A stretch of 10,097 nucleotides of DNA, taken from NCBI GenBank assembly GCA_903890885.1, contig CAITCX010000454.1:1-10097 (forward strand). Direction: 5' to 3'. Positions 1-6,262 of the stretch are shown piece by piece (the first letter of the stretch is position 1; every line of letters starts with the position of its first letter). The notes under the pieces were generated by a model, which was not told the DNA's origin, made no database searches, and was given only the letters and a program-made list of their open reading frames with translations. The position numbers were made by a program, and so were the translations under genes. Source of the DNA: an uncultured Dehalococcoidia bacterium (GTDB taxonomy: Bacteria > Chloroflexota > Dehalococcoidia > Dehalococcoidales > UBA3254).

Positions 1-1850
1 ACCTGCGCGCACAACCCGCAGCCGTCGCACTGGGCGGCATCGATGTTGACCTGGCCGTCCGTCAGGATAATAGCCGGGCAACCCAGTGAATTGAGGCATA
101 ATTTACACCCGCTGCAGGTCTCCCTATTGATCTTGTAGGGTGCGGATTTTTCACCGCGCCGCCTGCGCTCTCTCTGCGCCAGAATCCGGCACATTGACCG
201 GCTGACTATCAGCGACGGCCCCTCAAAACGCATGGCAGCCTCTACAACTTCAACAGTTTTCTTCAAATCAAATGGGTCAACCACTTCGACGAATTTGACG
301 TTGCAGGCCCTGGCCACGTCTTCCGGTTTAATACCCAGATCTCCTGCGCCGGGAGCGCCCGGATGAGGCTGTAAGCCAGTCATCGCGGTAGTCGAATTAT
401 CCAGGACTATCATCGTCACCCGGGTTTTATTAAAGACTGCGTCTATCATAGCCGGAATGCCTGAGTGGAAAAACGTTGAATCGCCGAGGTGGCCTACCAC
501 GGGACCGCTCTGGCCTCTGGCTACACCGTTGGCAATGCCAAAACCCGCCCCCATACAGCAATCCACATCATAAGAACTCAAGGGCGGGTTAATGCCCAGG
601 CTGTAACATCCTATATCGCCGCATAAAACACGCTCACCCAGGTCTTTCTTGACCTTGCGTACTGCCAGGTTGATGGCGTGGAAAGAAGCCCGGTGGGGGC
701 AACCCGCGCACAAAGTGGGCGGACGAGCAGGGAGTATCGCTGCCGCCGAGACCGCCCGCTGGTCGAGTCCAGTATAATCCATGGGAAGACTCTTTCCGCT
801 GATTTTCGATATGGCCGCCGCCACTATGCGTGTAGACATTTCATCCCTGATCGGCAGCATATCCTTCCCGTGAATTTTAGTTATTATAGCTGCCTCCTGG
901 GCCAGTACTTTAACGTGGTTTTCCACGAAAGGTTCCAGTTCCTCAACTACCAGGATCTCGCAGACGGACTTTATAAAATTAATAACTTTCTTTTCAGGCA
1001 GCGGATGAGGTGTTCCTATCTTTAGAACAGAGACTTGGTCCTCTAAACCCAGCCAGCGCAGGGCCTCCAGGGTGTATGAGTATGAAATGCCGCAGGCGAT
1101 AATGCCTAATCTCGCTCCAGGCACCAATTTTACGCTGTTGTAAGGCCAATTCTCGGCTTCGGTTTTGATCCTGGCAAAGCGTTCCAGCAGGGCTACTCTA
1201 TTCTTGCGGGCAAAGGCCGGAACGATGATATTGGATTCTCTCTTTTTAAATTCGCCCTTCAGAGGGCTTTTATTTATTGGCCCCAGTTCGACATCACCTC
1301 GAGCATGACTGATGCGGGTAACCGAGCGTAGCATAAAAATCTGGCCGAACTTCTCGGATAGTTTAAAAGCATCTGCCGTCATGTCTTTAGCTTCCTGAAC
1401 AGAAGATGGTTCAAGTACTGGCAGATAGGCCTGCTCGGCCATAAAACGGTTGTCCTGCTCATTTTGTGAGCTCCAGATACCAGGATCATCCGCGTTAACC
1501 AGCACCATTCCCCCTACCACACCCATAGTGGTGGCGGACATCAGTGGATCATGGGCTACATTCAGTCCAACGTGCTTCATAGCCACCATGGCTTTGACCC
1601 CGCACAGTGCAGCGCCGAATGCCAGCTCAAAGGCCACTTTCTCATTAACCGCCCATTCGGCATAATATCCCATCTCCTTGGCCAGGTCGATCAAAGTCTC
1701 ACTGATCTCGCTGGAAGGTGTACCCGGATAAGCAGCATAAACCGCTAACCCGGCTTCGATCGCCCCGCGGGCAATTGCTTCATTGCCCAGCATAAAAAGA
1801 CTTCTTCCGGGAGCATCCGAGGTAAGCGTAATTTTCCCTGTCTCCAACAA
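1..1850 (-). CDS. iorA: Indolepyruvate:ferredoxin oxidoreductase, alpha subunit (3' end cut by window edge)
   Basis: Cytoplasmic thiamine-diphosphate enzyme that, with IorB, oxidatively decarboxylates aryl pyruvates such as indolepyruvate to aryl-acetyl-CoA and passes electrons to ferredoxin. I translated 616 codons. The N-terminal pyrimidine-type domain carries YPGTPSSE (residues 41-48) and a glutamate in NEKVAFE (E70). The TPP-binding half shows CAGCPHR (from C381), GDIGCY (411-416) and GDST (456-459). A two-cluster ferredoxin tail follows, with C579, C582, C585, C591 and then C608, C611, C614. The reading frame leaves the window at base 1 inside the second cluster, so probably only a short tail is missing. 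The start is a TTG at 1850 behind AAGGGGG (1857-1863, 6-nt spacing). It gives the family-like N-terminus LTSDAPGRSLFMLGNEAIARG-type, whereas the first ATG (1790) would begin inside the conserved LGNEA motif. iorB would be expected next, beyond the left edge. Identity is very sure; the exact start (TTG 1850 or the adjacent TTG 1847) is not. Confidence 0.95.
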   Translation of the reverse strand, partial: MLETGKITLTSDAPGRSLFMLGNEAIARGAIEAGLAVYAAYPGTPSSEISETLIDLAKEMGYYAEWAVNEKVAFELAFGAALCGVKAMVAMKHVGLNVAHDPLMSATTMGVVGGMVLVNADDPGIWSSQNEQDNRFMAEQAYLPVLEPSSVQEAKDMTADAFKLSEKFGQIFMLRSVTRISHARGDVELGPINKSPLKGEFKKRESNIIVPAFARKNRVALLERFARIKTEAENWPYNSVKLVPGARLGIIACGISYSYTLEALRWLGLEDQVSVLKIGTPHPLPEKKVINFIKSVCEILVVEELEPFVENHVKVLAQEAAIITKIHGKDMLPIRDEMSTRIVAAAISKISGKSLPMDYTGLDQRAVSAAAILPARPPTLCAGCPHRASFHAINLAVRKVKKDLGERVLCGDIGCYSLGINPPLSSYDVDCCMGAGFGIANGVARGQSGPVVGHLGDSTFFHSGIPAMIDAVFNKTRVTMIVLDNSTTAMTGLQPHPGAPGAGDLGIKPEDVARACNVKFVEVVDPFDLKKTVEVVEAAMRFEGPSLIVSRSMCRILAQRERRRRGEKSAPYKINRETCSGCKLCLNSLGCPAIILTDGQVNIDAAQCDGCGLCAQ

Positions 1851-2297
1851 AATAGTCCCCCTTGTTCCGCAAATACTTCTGAAATTTGAACACTAGAATA
1901 ACTAAATCCTATCACGTCATCGCTGCACGTGTACATTGGCATATTCGATACAAGGTCAAAATCCTTTAATTCTTATTAACTTACCAATTTTGCTGGTGAC
2001 ATTTGTTATGGTTTCAGCTTAAAATGTCTGCCGCCTGTGAATAACAAGGTCGTATTATCGTCAATTCTGGTTTAAAAAGGGCTTTTAGATGAAGTAGCCA
2101 TGGACAAAACCTCCTGTAAGCCGCTCCCTTTGGCTAAGAATTCCTTTGTTATTGCCAGTATATTATTTATAAAATTGCTGGAAGGAAAAGAACTGTAGCT
2201 TTCGGTTGTCTCCCCCTTAAAAGTGCTGTGCTAAAAGTGCAGTACTGGCAGGCTTTTTCAGGCTTCGATTTCACCATTTTAGTTATTAAAAAACCCC
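1851..2297. other. Divergent intergenic region between iorA and nrdR, no convincing gene
   Basis: About 450 bases with stops in all frames and no ORF of gene-like quality. What it holds: a foldable element at 2222-2246 (10-bp stem, three G.T pairs, loop TAAAA) that overlaps a direct repeat TAAAAGTGC (2218-2226 and 2232-2240). On the minus strand there is a perfect AGGAGG (2110-2115) 8 nt ahead of a 9-codon reading frame, MATSSKSPF (2072-2101). I could not place a convincing -35/-10 pair for iorA on the minus strand; TTGACC around 1950 has no good -10 at standard distance. Confidence 0.6.
1857..1863 (-). promoter_or_regulatory. Ribosome binding site supporting the TTG start of iorA
   Basis: Reading the minus strand, AAGGGGG ends 6 nt before TTG 1850 and 9 nt before a second, in-frame TTG at 1847. 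No ATG or GTG lies in frame between this site and ATG 1790, which begins inside a conserved block. The purine-rich site therefore decides for a TTG start. Confidence 0.6.
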
Positions 2298-2326
2298 TTG
2301 ACAAACACTATCCGTTGTGGTTATAT
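2298..2326 (+). promoter_or_regulatory. Sigma-A-type promoter of the nrdR-nrdJ operon
   Basis: A perfect -35 hexamer TTGACA (2298-2303) is followed by a 17-bp spacer and TTATAT (2321-2326). This puts the transcription start near 2333, about 27 nt upstream of the nrdR ATG. Putative NrdR boxes cover the spacer and the start region, consistent with repression by blocking RNA polymerase. Confidence 0.75.
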
Positions 2327-2351
2327 TTATCTGTACCACAAGGTGTTGGGG
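2305..2351 (+). promoter_or_regulatory. Tandem NrdR boxes (putative operator)
   Basis: Two related 16-mers, ACACTATCCGTTGTGG (2305-2320) and CCACAAGGTGTTGGGG (2336-2351), lie 31 bp apart start to start. They agree with each other at 10 of 16 positions. The first agrees with the known NrdR box (ACACTATATATAGTGT-like) at 11 of 16 by my count; the second is weaker. NrdR is known to bind pairs of such boxes spaced three helical turns apart, so spacing and location (between -35 and -10, and after the start point) both fit autoregulation of nrdR-nrdJ. The match is by eye only. Confidence 0.55.
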
Positions 2352-2359
2352 TTGTTTGA

Positions 2360-2890
2360 ATGAAATGTCCTTATTGTGGAAATACCGACTCAAAGGTTAT
2401 CGATTCTCGTGACGTTAACGATGGAGTCCGCCGCAGACGCCAGTGCTTGAGCTGTAAAGCTCGTTTTACCACTTATGAACGTTTACAGGCAGCCGGCCTT
2501 TTTATCATAAAAAAAGATCAGCGGCGAGAAGAATTCAACCGGGAAAAACTGCTGGGAGGTATCCGCAGAGCTTGTGAGAAGCGTCCCCTCCCTACCGGGG
2601 CCATTGAAAAGCTTACGGATGAAATCGAAGCCGAATTATATCATCAGGGCAAGGCCGAAATTCCCAGCACCAGTATCGGCGATATGGTTATGGAGAAGCT
2701 TAAGAAATTGGACTATATCGCCTATATCCGTTTCTCCAGCGTATACCGGGAGTTCACAGATATTGAGGCCCTTAAAGAGGCCGTAGATAATCTGGTGGTT
2801 GCTCCAAAAGATAACTCTATTACTCAGGAACAGGTGGCTTTGTTGCCGGATACCGGAATAGAAAATGATGAACCTGAAAATAAAAAATAG
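2360..2890 (+). CDS. nrdR: Transcriptional repressor NrdR
   Basis: Regulator of ribonucleotide reductase genes that senses ATP/dATP and binds NrdR boxes. It has 176 residues. The N-terminal zinc ribbon has its four cysteines at C3, C6, C29 and C32, with the usual IDSR and arginine-rich VRRRRQC segment between. The FTTYER motif ends this domain. An ATP-cone follows at about residues 47-135, starting LFIIKKDQRREEF and ending IRFSSVYREF. The family is usually 150-160 residues; the extra length is an acidic C-terminal tail (about 148-176) with no recognisable motif. The ATG at 2360 lies about 27 nt after the predicted transcription start. nrdJ follows after 59 bases, so the two form an operon in which the repressor precedes its target. 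Confidence 0.97.
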   Translation: MKCPYCGNTDSKVIDSRDVNDGVRRRRQCLSCKARFTTYERLQAAGLFIIKKDQRREEFNREKLLGGIRRACEKRPLPTGAIEKLTDEIEAELYHQGKAEIPSTSIGDMVMEKLKKLDYIAYIRFSSVYREFTDIEALKEAVDNLVVAPKDNSITQEQVALLPDTGIENDEPENKK

Positions 2891-2949
2891 TATTTTTCAA
2901 AAACAAATCCAATTTCCCGGGTAATATACCATCAGGAGAACGTAATTAC

Positions 2950-5538
2950 ATGCCTGTAAATCGTACTCAGATCGCCCGGACAATTTTCTCTGCGGCAGAG
3001 TCTATGGGTATCTCCGATAGAGAGCACATTGAAGGAATCGTTGATCAGGTTATTGAGCGCATGGAACAGAGATCTCTGCCCGGTATGGAAGATCTGGTGC
3101 CTGCGGCAAAAAATAAAACACTGCACCTTCCCAGTGTCTTAGAAATTCAAAGCATTGTGAAAGAAATCCTTTCTAAAGAGGAAAAAGTAGAGCAGAAGGA
3201 GAAACCGCCTGTTATGACCACTATACCAAAATCCAATAAAAAATCGCCTGAAATTAAAAAATCCGCCGAAAAACCGGTCAGCGGTACAAACCTGACCGAA
3301 AACGCCTTGCACGTATTAGAAAAACGCTATTTAAAGAAAGATAAAACCGGTATTCCGGTTGAAACGCCGCTAGAATTATTCCGGCGGGTAGCGCAGTGTA
3401 TAGCTTCTGCTGACCGCCTTTATAACCCGAACACTGATATTCAAGCCCGGGAAGAGGAGTTTTTCCGGGTAATGACCAGCCTGGATTTTCTTCCTAATTC
3501 ACCCACTTTAATGAACGCCGGAAGGGAACTGGGGCAGCTTTCAGCCTGTTTTGTCCTGCCGGTCGAGGATTCTATGGAGTCCATTTTTGACGCTGTTAAA
3601 TACACCGCTCTTATTCACAAGAGCGGTGGCGGAACCGGGTTTTCCTTTTCCCGCTTGCGCCCTGAGAAAGACCGGGTAGGTTCCACCGGTGGCATAGCCA
3701 GCGGACCAGTCTCTTTTATCCGTGCTTTTGATACAGCTACAGATGTCATCAAACAGGGCGGTATGAGACGCGGGGCCAACATGGGCATCCTCAGTGTAGA
3801 CCATCCGGATATCCTTCACTTTATCGATGCTAAAAAAGATATGGTTTCCCTGACCAACTTCAACTTATCCGTGGCCATCACCCAGGATTTCATGGAGGCG
3901 GTCAAGGCAGGTTCAGACTATAACCTGCTCAATCCCCATAACGGTGAGGTCTTTGGGAAATTAAACGCCAAAGAGGTCTTCGACAAGATCGTGGATGGAG
4001 CCTGGACAACGGGTGATCCGGGCATCGTTTTCATTGATAGAATCAACCGGGATAATCCCACTCCCAATTTGGGCAAGATCGAAAGTACCAATCCCTGCGG
4101 AGAGCAGCCGTTATTGCCCTATGAATCCTGTAACCTGGGGTCCATTAACCTTGCCAGAATGATAAAAACCACTAAAAAAGTGGAAATAGACTGGCCCAAA
4201 ATGGCCAAAACCGTCCACACCGCCGTGCATTTCCTGGACAACGTAATAGATATGAACAAATTCCCCCTGCCGCAAATCGAAAAACGCACCCGTGAGACTC
4301 GCAAAATCGGCCTGGGCGTGATGGGTTTTGCCGATATGCTGCTGCAGTTGGGTATTGCCTATAATTCCGAAGAAGGTCTCAAGACCGCTTACGAAATCAT
4401 GCATTTTATTAATGAAGAATCCCTTAACGCCTCCATGGAACTGGCAGCCGCGCGAGGAGTTTTCCCCGCCTATGAAGGTAGTATCTACGATAAACCCAAC
4501 GGTACTAAGGTTAGAAACGCCGCCCGCACCACTATCGCTCCTACGGGCACGCTGAGTATTATCGCAGCTTGCTCCAGCGGTATTGAGCCGCTCTTCGCTT
4601 TGAGCTTTACCAAGAATATTCTGGACGGCTCCCACCTGGTCGAGGTCAATCCGTATTTCGAAGAAGCTGCCAAACGCGGCGGTTTTTATTCTGAAGAGTT
4701 GATGAAAAAACTCGCGGAGGGAGAACATCTGGCGGACATGCCTGATATCCCGGATGAAATTAAACGGGTCTATGTCACGGCCCACGAGATCACACCCGAA
4801 TGGCATGTTAAAATGCAGTCGGCCTTCCAGAAATCCACCGATAATGCTGTCTCCAAGACAGTTAACTTCTCCAAAACTGCCACCCGCGAGGATGTCGCCA
4901 ATGTCTACATGCTGGCCTTTCAGGAAGGCTTGAAGGGCATCACCATTTATCGTGACGGCAGCCGTGAGGGACAGGTACTCACCACCGGTAAAGATAAAAA
5001 GGCCGAAGCTGCTCCCACTGCGGCAGCGCCGCTGCCAACTTCCCGTGCCCCGCGTCAAAGATCCAAGGTCACCACCGGCGTTACCGAAAAGGTTACCACC
5101 GGTTGCGGCAACATGTATATCACCGTCAACTCGGATGAGTTCGGTATCTGCGAGGTCTTTTCTCACCTGGGTAAAGCCGGCGGTTGTGCCGTCGCTCAGT
5201 TGGAGGCTACCTGCCGCTTGATATCTCTGGCTTTGCGCTCAGGTGTTAACGTCGATAACGTGGTTAAGCAGCTGCGCGGTATCCGCTGCCCCTCCATCGC
5301 CTGGGAAAACGGCAAATCAGTCCTTTCCTGCGCAGATGCTATCGCCAGTGTGCTGGAAAAACATATTCCTGGTAAAATTAACAGCAAAAACAACGGTAAT
5401 TCCGATCACGAAAAAGGGAAGGTGCAGGATCTGGGCTTGATTAAAAACACCGCCGGACAATGCCCCGAATGCGCGACTTTACTGGTTTATGCCGAAGGCT
5501 GTTTTGTCTGCCCGGGCTGCGGATATACGAAGTGTTAA
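2950..5538 (+). CDS. nrdJ: Adenosylcobalamin-dependent (class II) ribonucleotide reductase
   Basis: Reduces ribonucleotides to deoxyribonucleotides using a B12-generated thiyl radical, without oxygen or a second radical subunit. It has 862 residues. Visible in the catalytic barrel (about 115-675) are the redox cysteine C200 in LSACFVLP, the motif N381-P-C383-G-E385 with the thiyl cysteine C383, the partner cysteine C394 in SCNLGS, and the phosphate loop APTGT (530-534). The 11-residue distance from C383 to C394 matches the Thermotoga enzyme as I remember it. A Pro/Ala linker (about 680-705) leads to a TSCPD domain (about 705-805) and a C-terminal zinc-ribbon/shuttle tail with C838, C841, C851, C854, C857 and the final C862. 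The N-terminus (5-76) resembles the helical part of an ATP-cone but lacks the usual first strands with a KRDG-type motif. The start ATG has AGGAG about 11 nt upstream, and no other start codon exists in the open frame before it. Confidence 0.97.
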   Translation: MPVNRTQIARTIFSAAESMGISDREHIEGIVDQVIERMEQRSLPGMEDLVPAAKNKTLHLPSVLEIQSIVKEILSKEEKVEQKEKPPVMTTIPKSNKKSPEIKKSAEKPVSGTNLTENALHVLEKRYLKKDKTGIPVETPLELFRRVAQCIASADRLYNPNTDIQAREEEFFRVMTSLDFLPNSPTLMNAGRELGQLSACFVLPVEDSMESIFDAVKYTALIHKSGGGTGFSFSRLRPEKDRVGSTGGIASGPVSFIRAFDTATDVIKQGGMRRGANMGILSVDHPDILHFIDAKKDMVSLTNFNLSVAITQDFMEAVKAGSDYNLLNPHNGEVFGKLNAKEVFDKIVDGAWTTGDPGIVFIDRINRDNPTPNLGKIESTNPCGEQPLLPYESCNLGSINLARMIKTTKKVEIDWPKMAKTVHTAVHFLDNVIDMNKFPLPQIEKRTRETRKIGLGVMGFADMLLQLGIAYNSEEGLKTAYEIMHFINEESLNASMELAAARGVFPAYEGSIYDKPNGTKVRNAARTTIAPTGTLSIIAACSSGIEPLFALSFTKNILDGSHLVEVNPYFEEAAKRGGFYSEELMKKLAEGEHLADMPDIPDEIKRVYVTAHEITPEWHVKMQSAFQKSTDNAVSKTVNFSKTATREDVANVYMLAFQEGLKGITIYRDGSREGQVLTTGKDKKAEAAPTAAAPLPTSRAPRQRSKVTTGVTEKVTTGCGNMYITVNSDEFGICEVFSHLGKAGGCAVAQLEATCRLISLALRSGVNVDNVVKQLRGIRCPSIAWENGKSVLSCADAIASVLEKHIPGKINSKNNGNSDHEKGKVQDLGLIKNTAGQCPECATLLVYAEGCFVCPGCGYTKC

Positions 5539-5560
5539 TTTTCTGGAAAAGGCGTATAAT
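5532..5560 (+). promoter_or_regulatory. Possible promoter behind nrdJ
   Basis: A perfect TATAAT (5555-5560) lies just after the nrdJ stop. The hexamer 17 bp upstream is GTGTTA (5532-5537), a poor -35. If active, it would start a transcript near 5567 that runs through the folded stretch at 5587-5643 and the terminator at 5675-5701 towards the 87-residue gene at 5773. Confidence 0.35.
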
Positions 5561-5586
5561 AAGTATAAGATGATTTTATTAGCTGG

Positions 5587-5643
5587 CTCCGGTCTGGCGG
5601 CAATTTCGCACAGACCCTCTATGGGAGGGAGTGCTGTATACCC
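5587..5643 (+). ncRNA. Unidentified structured leader or small RNA (candidate)
   Basis: GGTCTGGCG (5591-5599) pairs with CGC-A-CAGACC (5607-5616), giving a 9-bp hairpin with one bulged A and a 7-nt loop. Nearby, CCCTC (5615-5619) can pair with GAGGG (5625-5629), or CTCC (5587-5590) with GGAG (5624-5627) as an enclosing helix. The stretch lies between a possible -10 element and an intrinsic terminator, in front of a small unknown gene. GCGGCA (5597-5602), in the first hairpin, can alternatively pair with TGCCGC (5692-5697), the 3' arm of the terminator, which would make a switch. I compared it mentally with the common riboswitch classes, the T-box and SRP RNA and found no fit. It may simply be the 3' untranslated region of nrdJ. 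Confidence 0.3.
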
Positions 5644-5674
5644 AAGTCAAAAAGTAGCTCTTTTTAACTCTTAT

Positions 5675-5701
5675 GCGGCGGCCTTATTGGCTGCCGCTTT
5701 T
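5675..5701 (+). terminator. Intrinsic terminator after nrdJ / before the 87-residue gene
   Basis: GCGGCGGCC (5675-5683) pairs with GGCTGCCGC (5689-5697): nine pairs, one of them G.T, around a TTATT loop. TTTTCATT follows. It ends the nrdR-nrdJ transcript and could also act as an attenuator for the gene at 5773. Confidence 0.75.
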
Positions 5702-5772
5702 CATTAAACCCTGAAATTCGCTTCACCGGGTCGAGAAAGTGGGCCAATTTAGTAAAAAAGGAAGGTGTAAAA

Positions 5773-6036
5773 ATGGAAGAGCATATCTTTGTTACACCGG
5801 AAGGACTCAATTTCAAACCCAGTAATGATAGCCCTAATCCAGATTATGTTGATTTCCATTCCGTCATCTTTAACCCTACTGCAACTGTGCAAGACACCCT
5901 TAAAGAACTGATGGAGCTTAATGCCAATATTGTGCAGAACAGCACGATGCAGAATATGCCGTTCTCCCTGAATATCGAGTCTCAACGGAGGATTCGCTGG
6001 CCAAAGGGCGCAAAACAGCCTATTCTGGCCTCCTGA
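5773..6036 (+). CDS. Small protein of unknown function, 87 residues
   Basis: I do not recognise this protein. It is probably real: AAGGAAGGTG stands 4-5 nt ahead of the ATG, the frame is open for 87 codons, and no better frame overlaps it. It is soluble in character with no signal peptide, membrane segment or cysteine. It begins MEEHIFVTPEGLNFKP. A Pro/Asn/Asp-rich stretch follows, then a probable amphipathic helix TVQDTLKELMELNANIV (about 38-54), and a basic, tryptophan-containing end (RRIRWPKGAKQ, about 71-81). It is separated from nrdJ by a terminator and from the radical SAM gene by a fresh promoter, so it seems to be a single-gene unit, possibly controlled by the folded leader at 5587-5701. 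Confidence 0.6.
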   Translation: MEEHIFVTPEGLNFKPSNDSPNPDYVDFHSVIFNPTATVQDTLKELMELNANIVQNSTMQNMPFSLNIESQRRIRWPKGAKQPILAS

Positions 6037-6187
6037 GTCGAATTTCTGTAAGACTGTTAATTGCATGCAGTGGGAGAAGGTTGTCATGTCTCCTGTTCAT
6101 TAAGCTATTTATGCTGTGTCTGCCTGGGTTATCCTTTGCAGGATAATCATACTTCTTTCTGTGTCTCATTCACTGCGGTTGTCCCCT

Positions 6188-6215
6188 TTGTACTCATCTT
6201 CCAGACTGGTATAAT
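6188..6215 (+). promoter_or_regulatory. Extended -10 promoter of the radical SAM gene
   Basis: TATAAT (6210-6215) is preceded by TG one base upstream (TGG at 6207-6209), forming an extended -10. TTGTAC (6188-6193) sits 16 bp upstream as a partial -35. Transcription would begin near 6222, so everything upstream of that cannot belong to the coding region. The stretch from 6037 to 6187 otherwise holds only a small TTATCC/GGATAA hairpin (6129-6146). Confidence 0.6.
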
Positions 6216-6251
6216 TTACTTCAGGCATGGCGTAATGTTTATTCTGCTGCC

Positions 6252-6257
6252 GGAGGG
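6252..6257 (+). promoter_or_regulatory. Ribosome binding site that points to an ACG start
   Basis: GGAGGG, nearly the perfect anti-16S complement, ends 5 nt before ACG at 6263. This codon is in frame with the radical SAM protein, whose first in-frame ATG (6401) has no purine-rich site ahead of it. Confidence 0.55.
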
Positions 6258-6262
6258 AAAAA

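Noticed and set aside
678..1025. Plus-strand 115-codon frame opposite iorA
   Set aside because: iorA translates cleanly across this stretch with family motifs (CAGCPHR); the plus frame has no recognisable protein.
1745..1942. Minus-strand 65-codon frame with an ATG upstream of iorA
   Set aside because: It overlaps the iorA start in another frame and has no good ribosome binding site; its translation resembles nothing.
2100..2198. Plus-strand 32-codon frame starting ATGGACAAAACC
   Set aside because: No Shine-Dalgarno site, short, in a low-coding intergenic stretch.
1851..2359. Cobalamin riboswitch controlling nrdJ
   Set aside because: The conserved B12-box (GCCACTG-type) is not found upstream of nrdR or nrdJ; the NrdR boxes explain regulation.
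4111..5166. Minus-strand open frame of 351 codons inside nrdJ
   Set aside because: It lies wholly opposite a certain, highly conserved coding region. Its glycine/phenylalanine-rich translation is typical of an antisense shadow, and it has no ribosome binding site.
5587..5660. Small SRP RNA or a known riboswitch behind nrdJ
   Set aside because: A short GGGAGG...GUGC...ACCC resemblance to SRP RNA was noticed, but the conserved SRP domain IV loop motif is absent, and none of the common aptamer consensus blocks is present.
6129..6146. TTATCC/GGATAA hairpin as a terminator for the 87-residue gene
   Set aside because: Only six mostly A-T pairs and no T-run directly after it.
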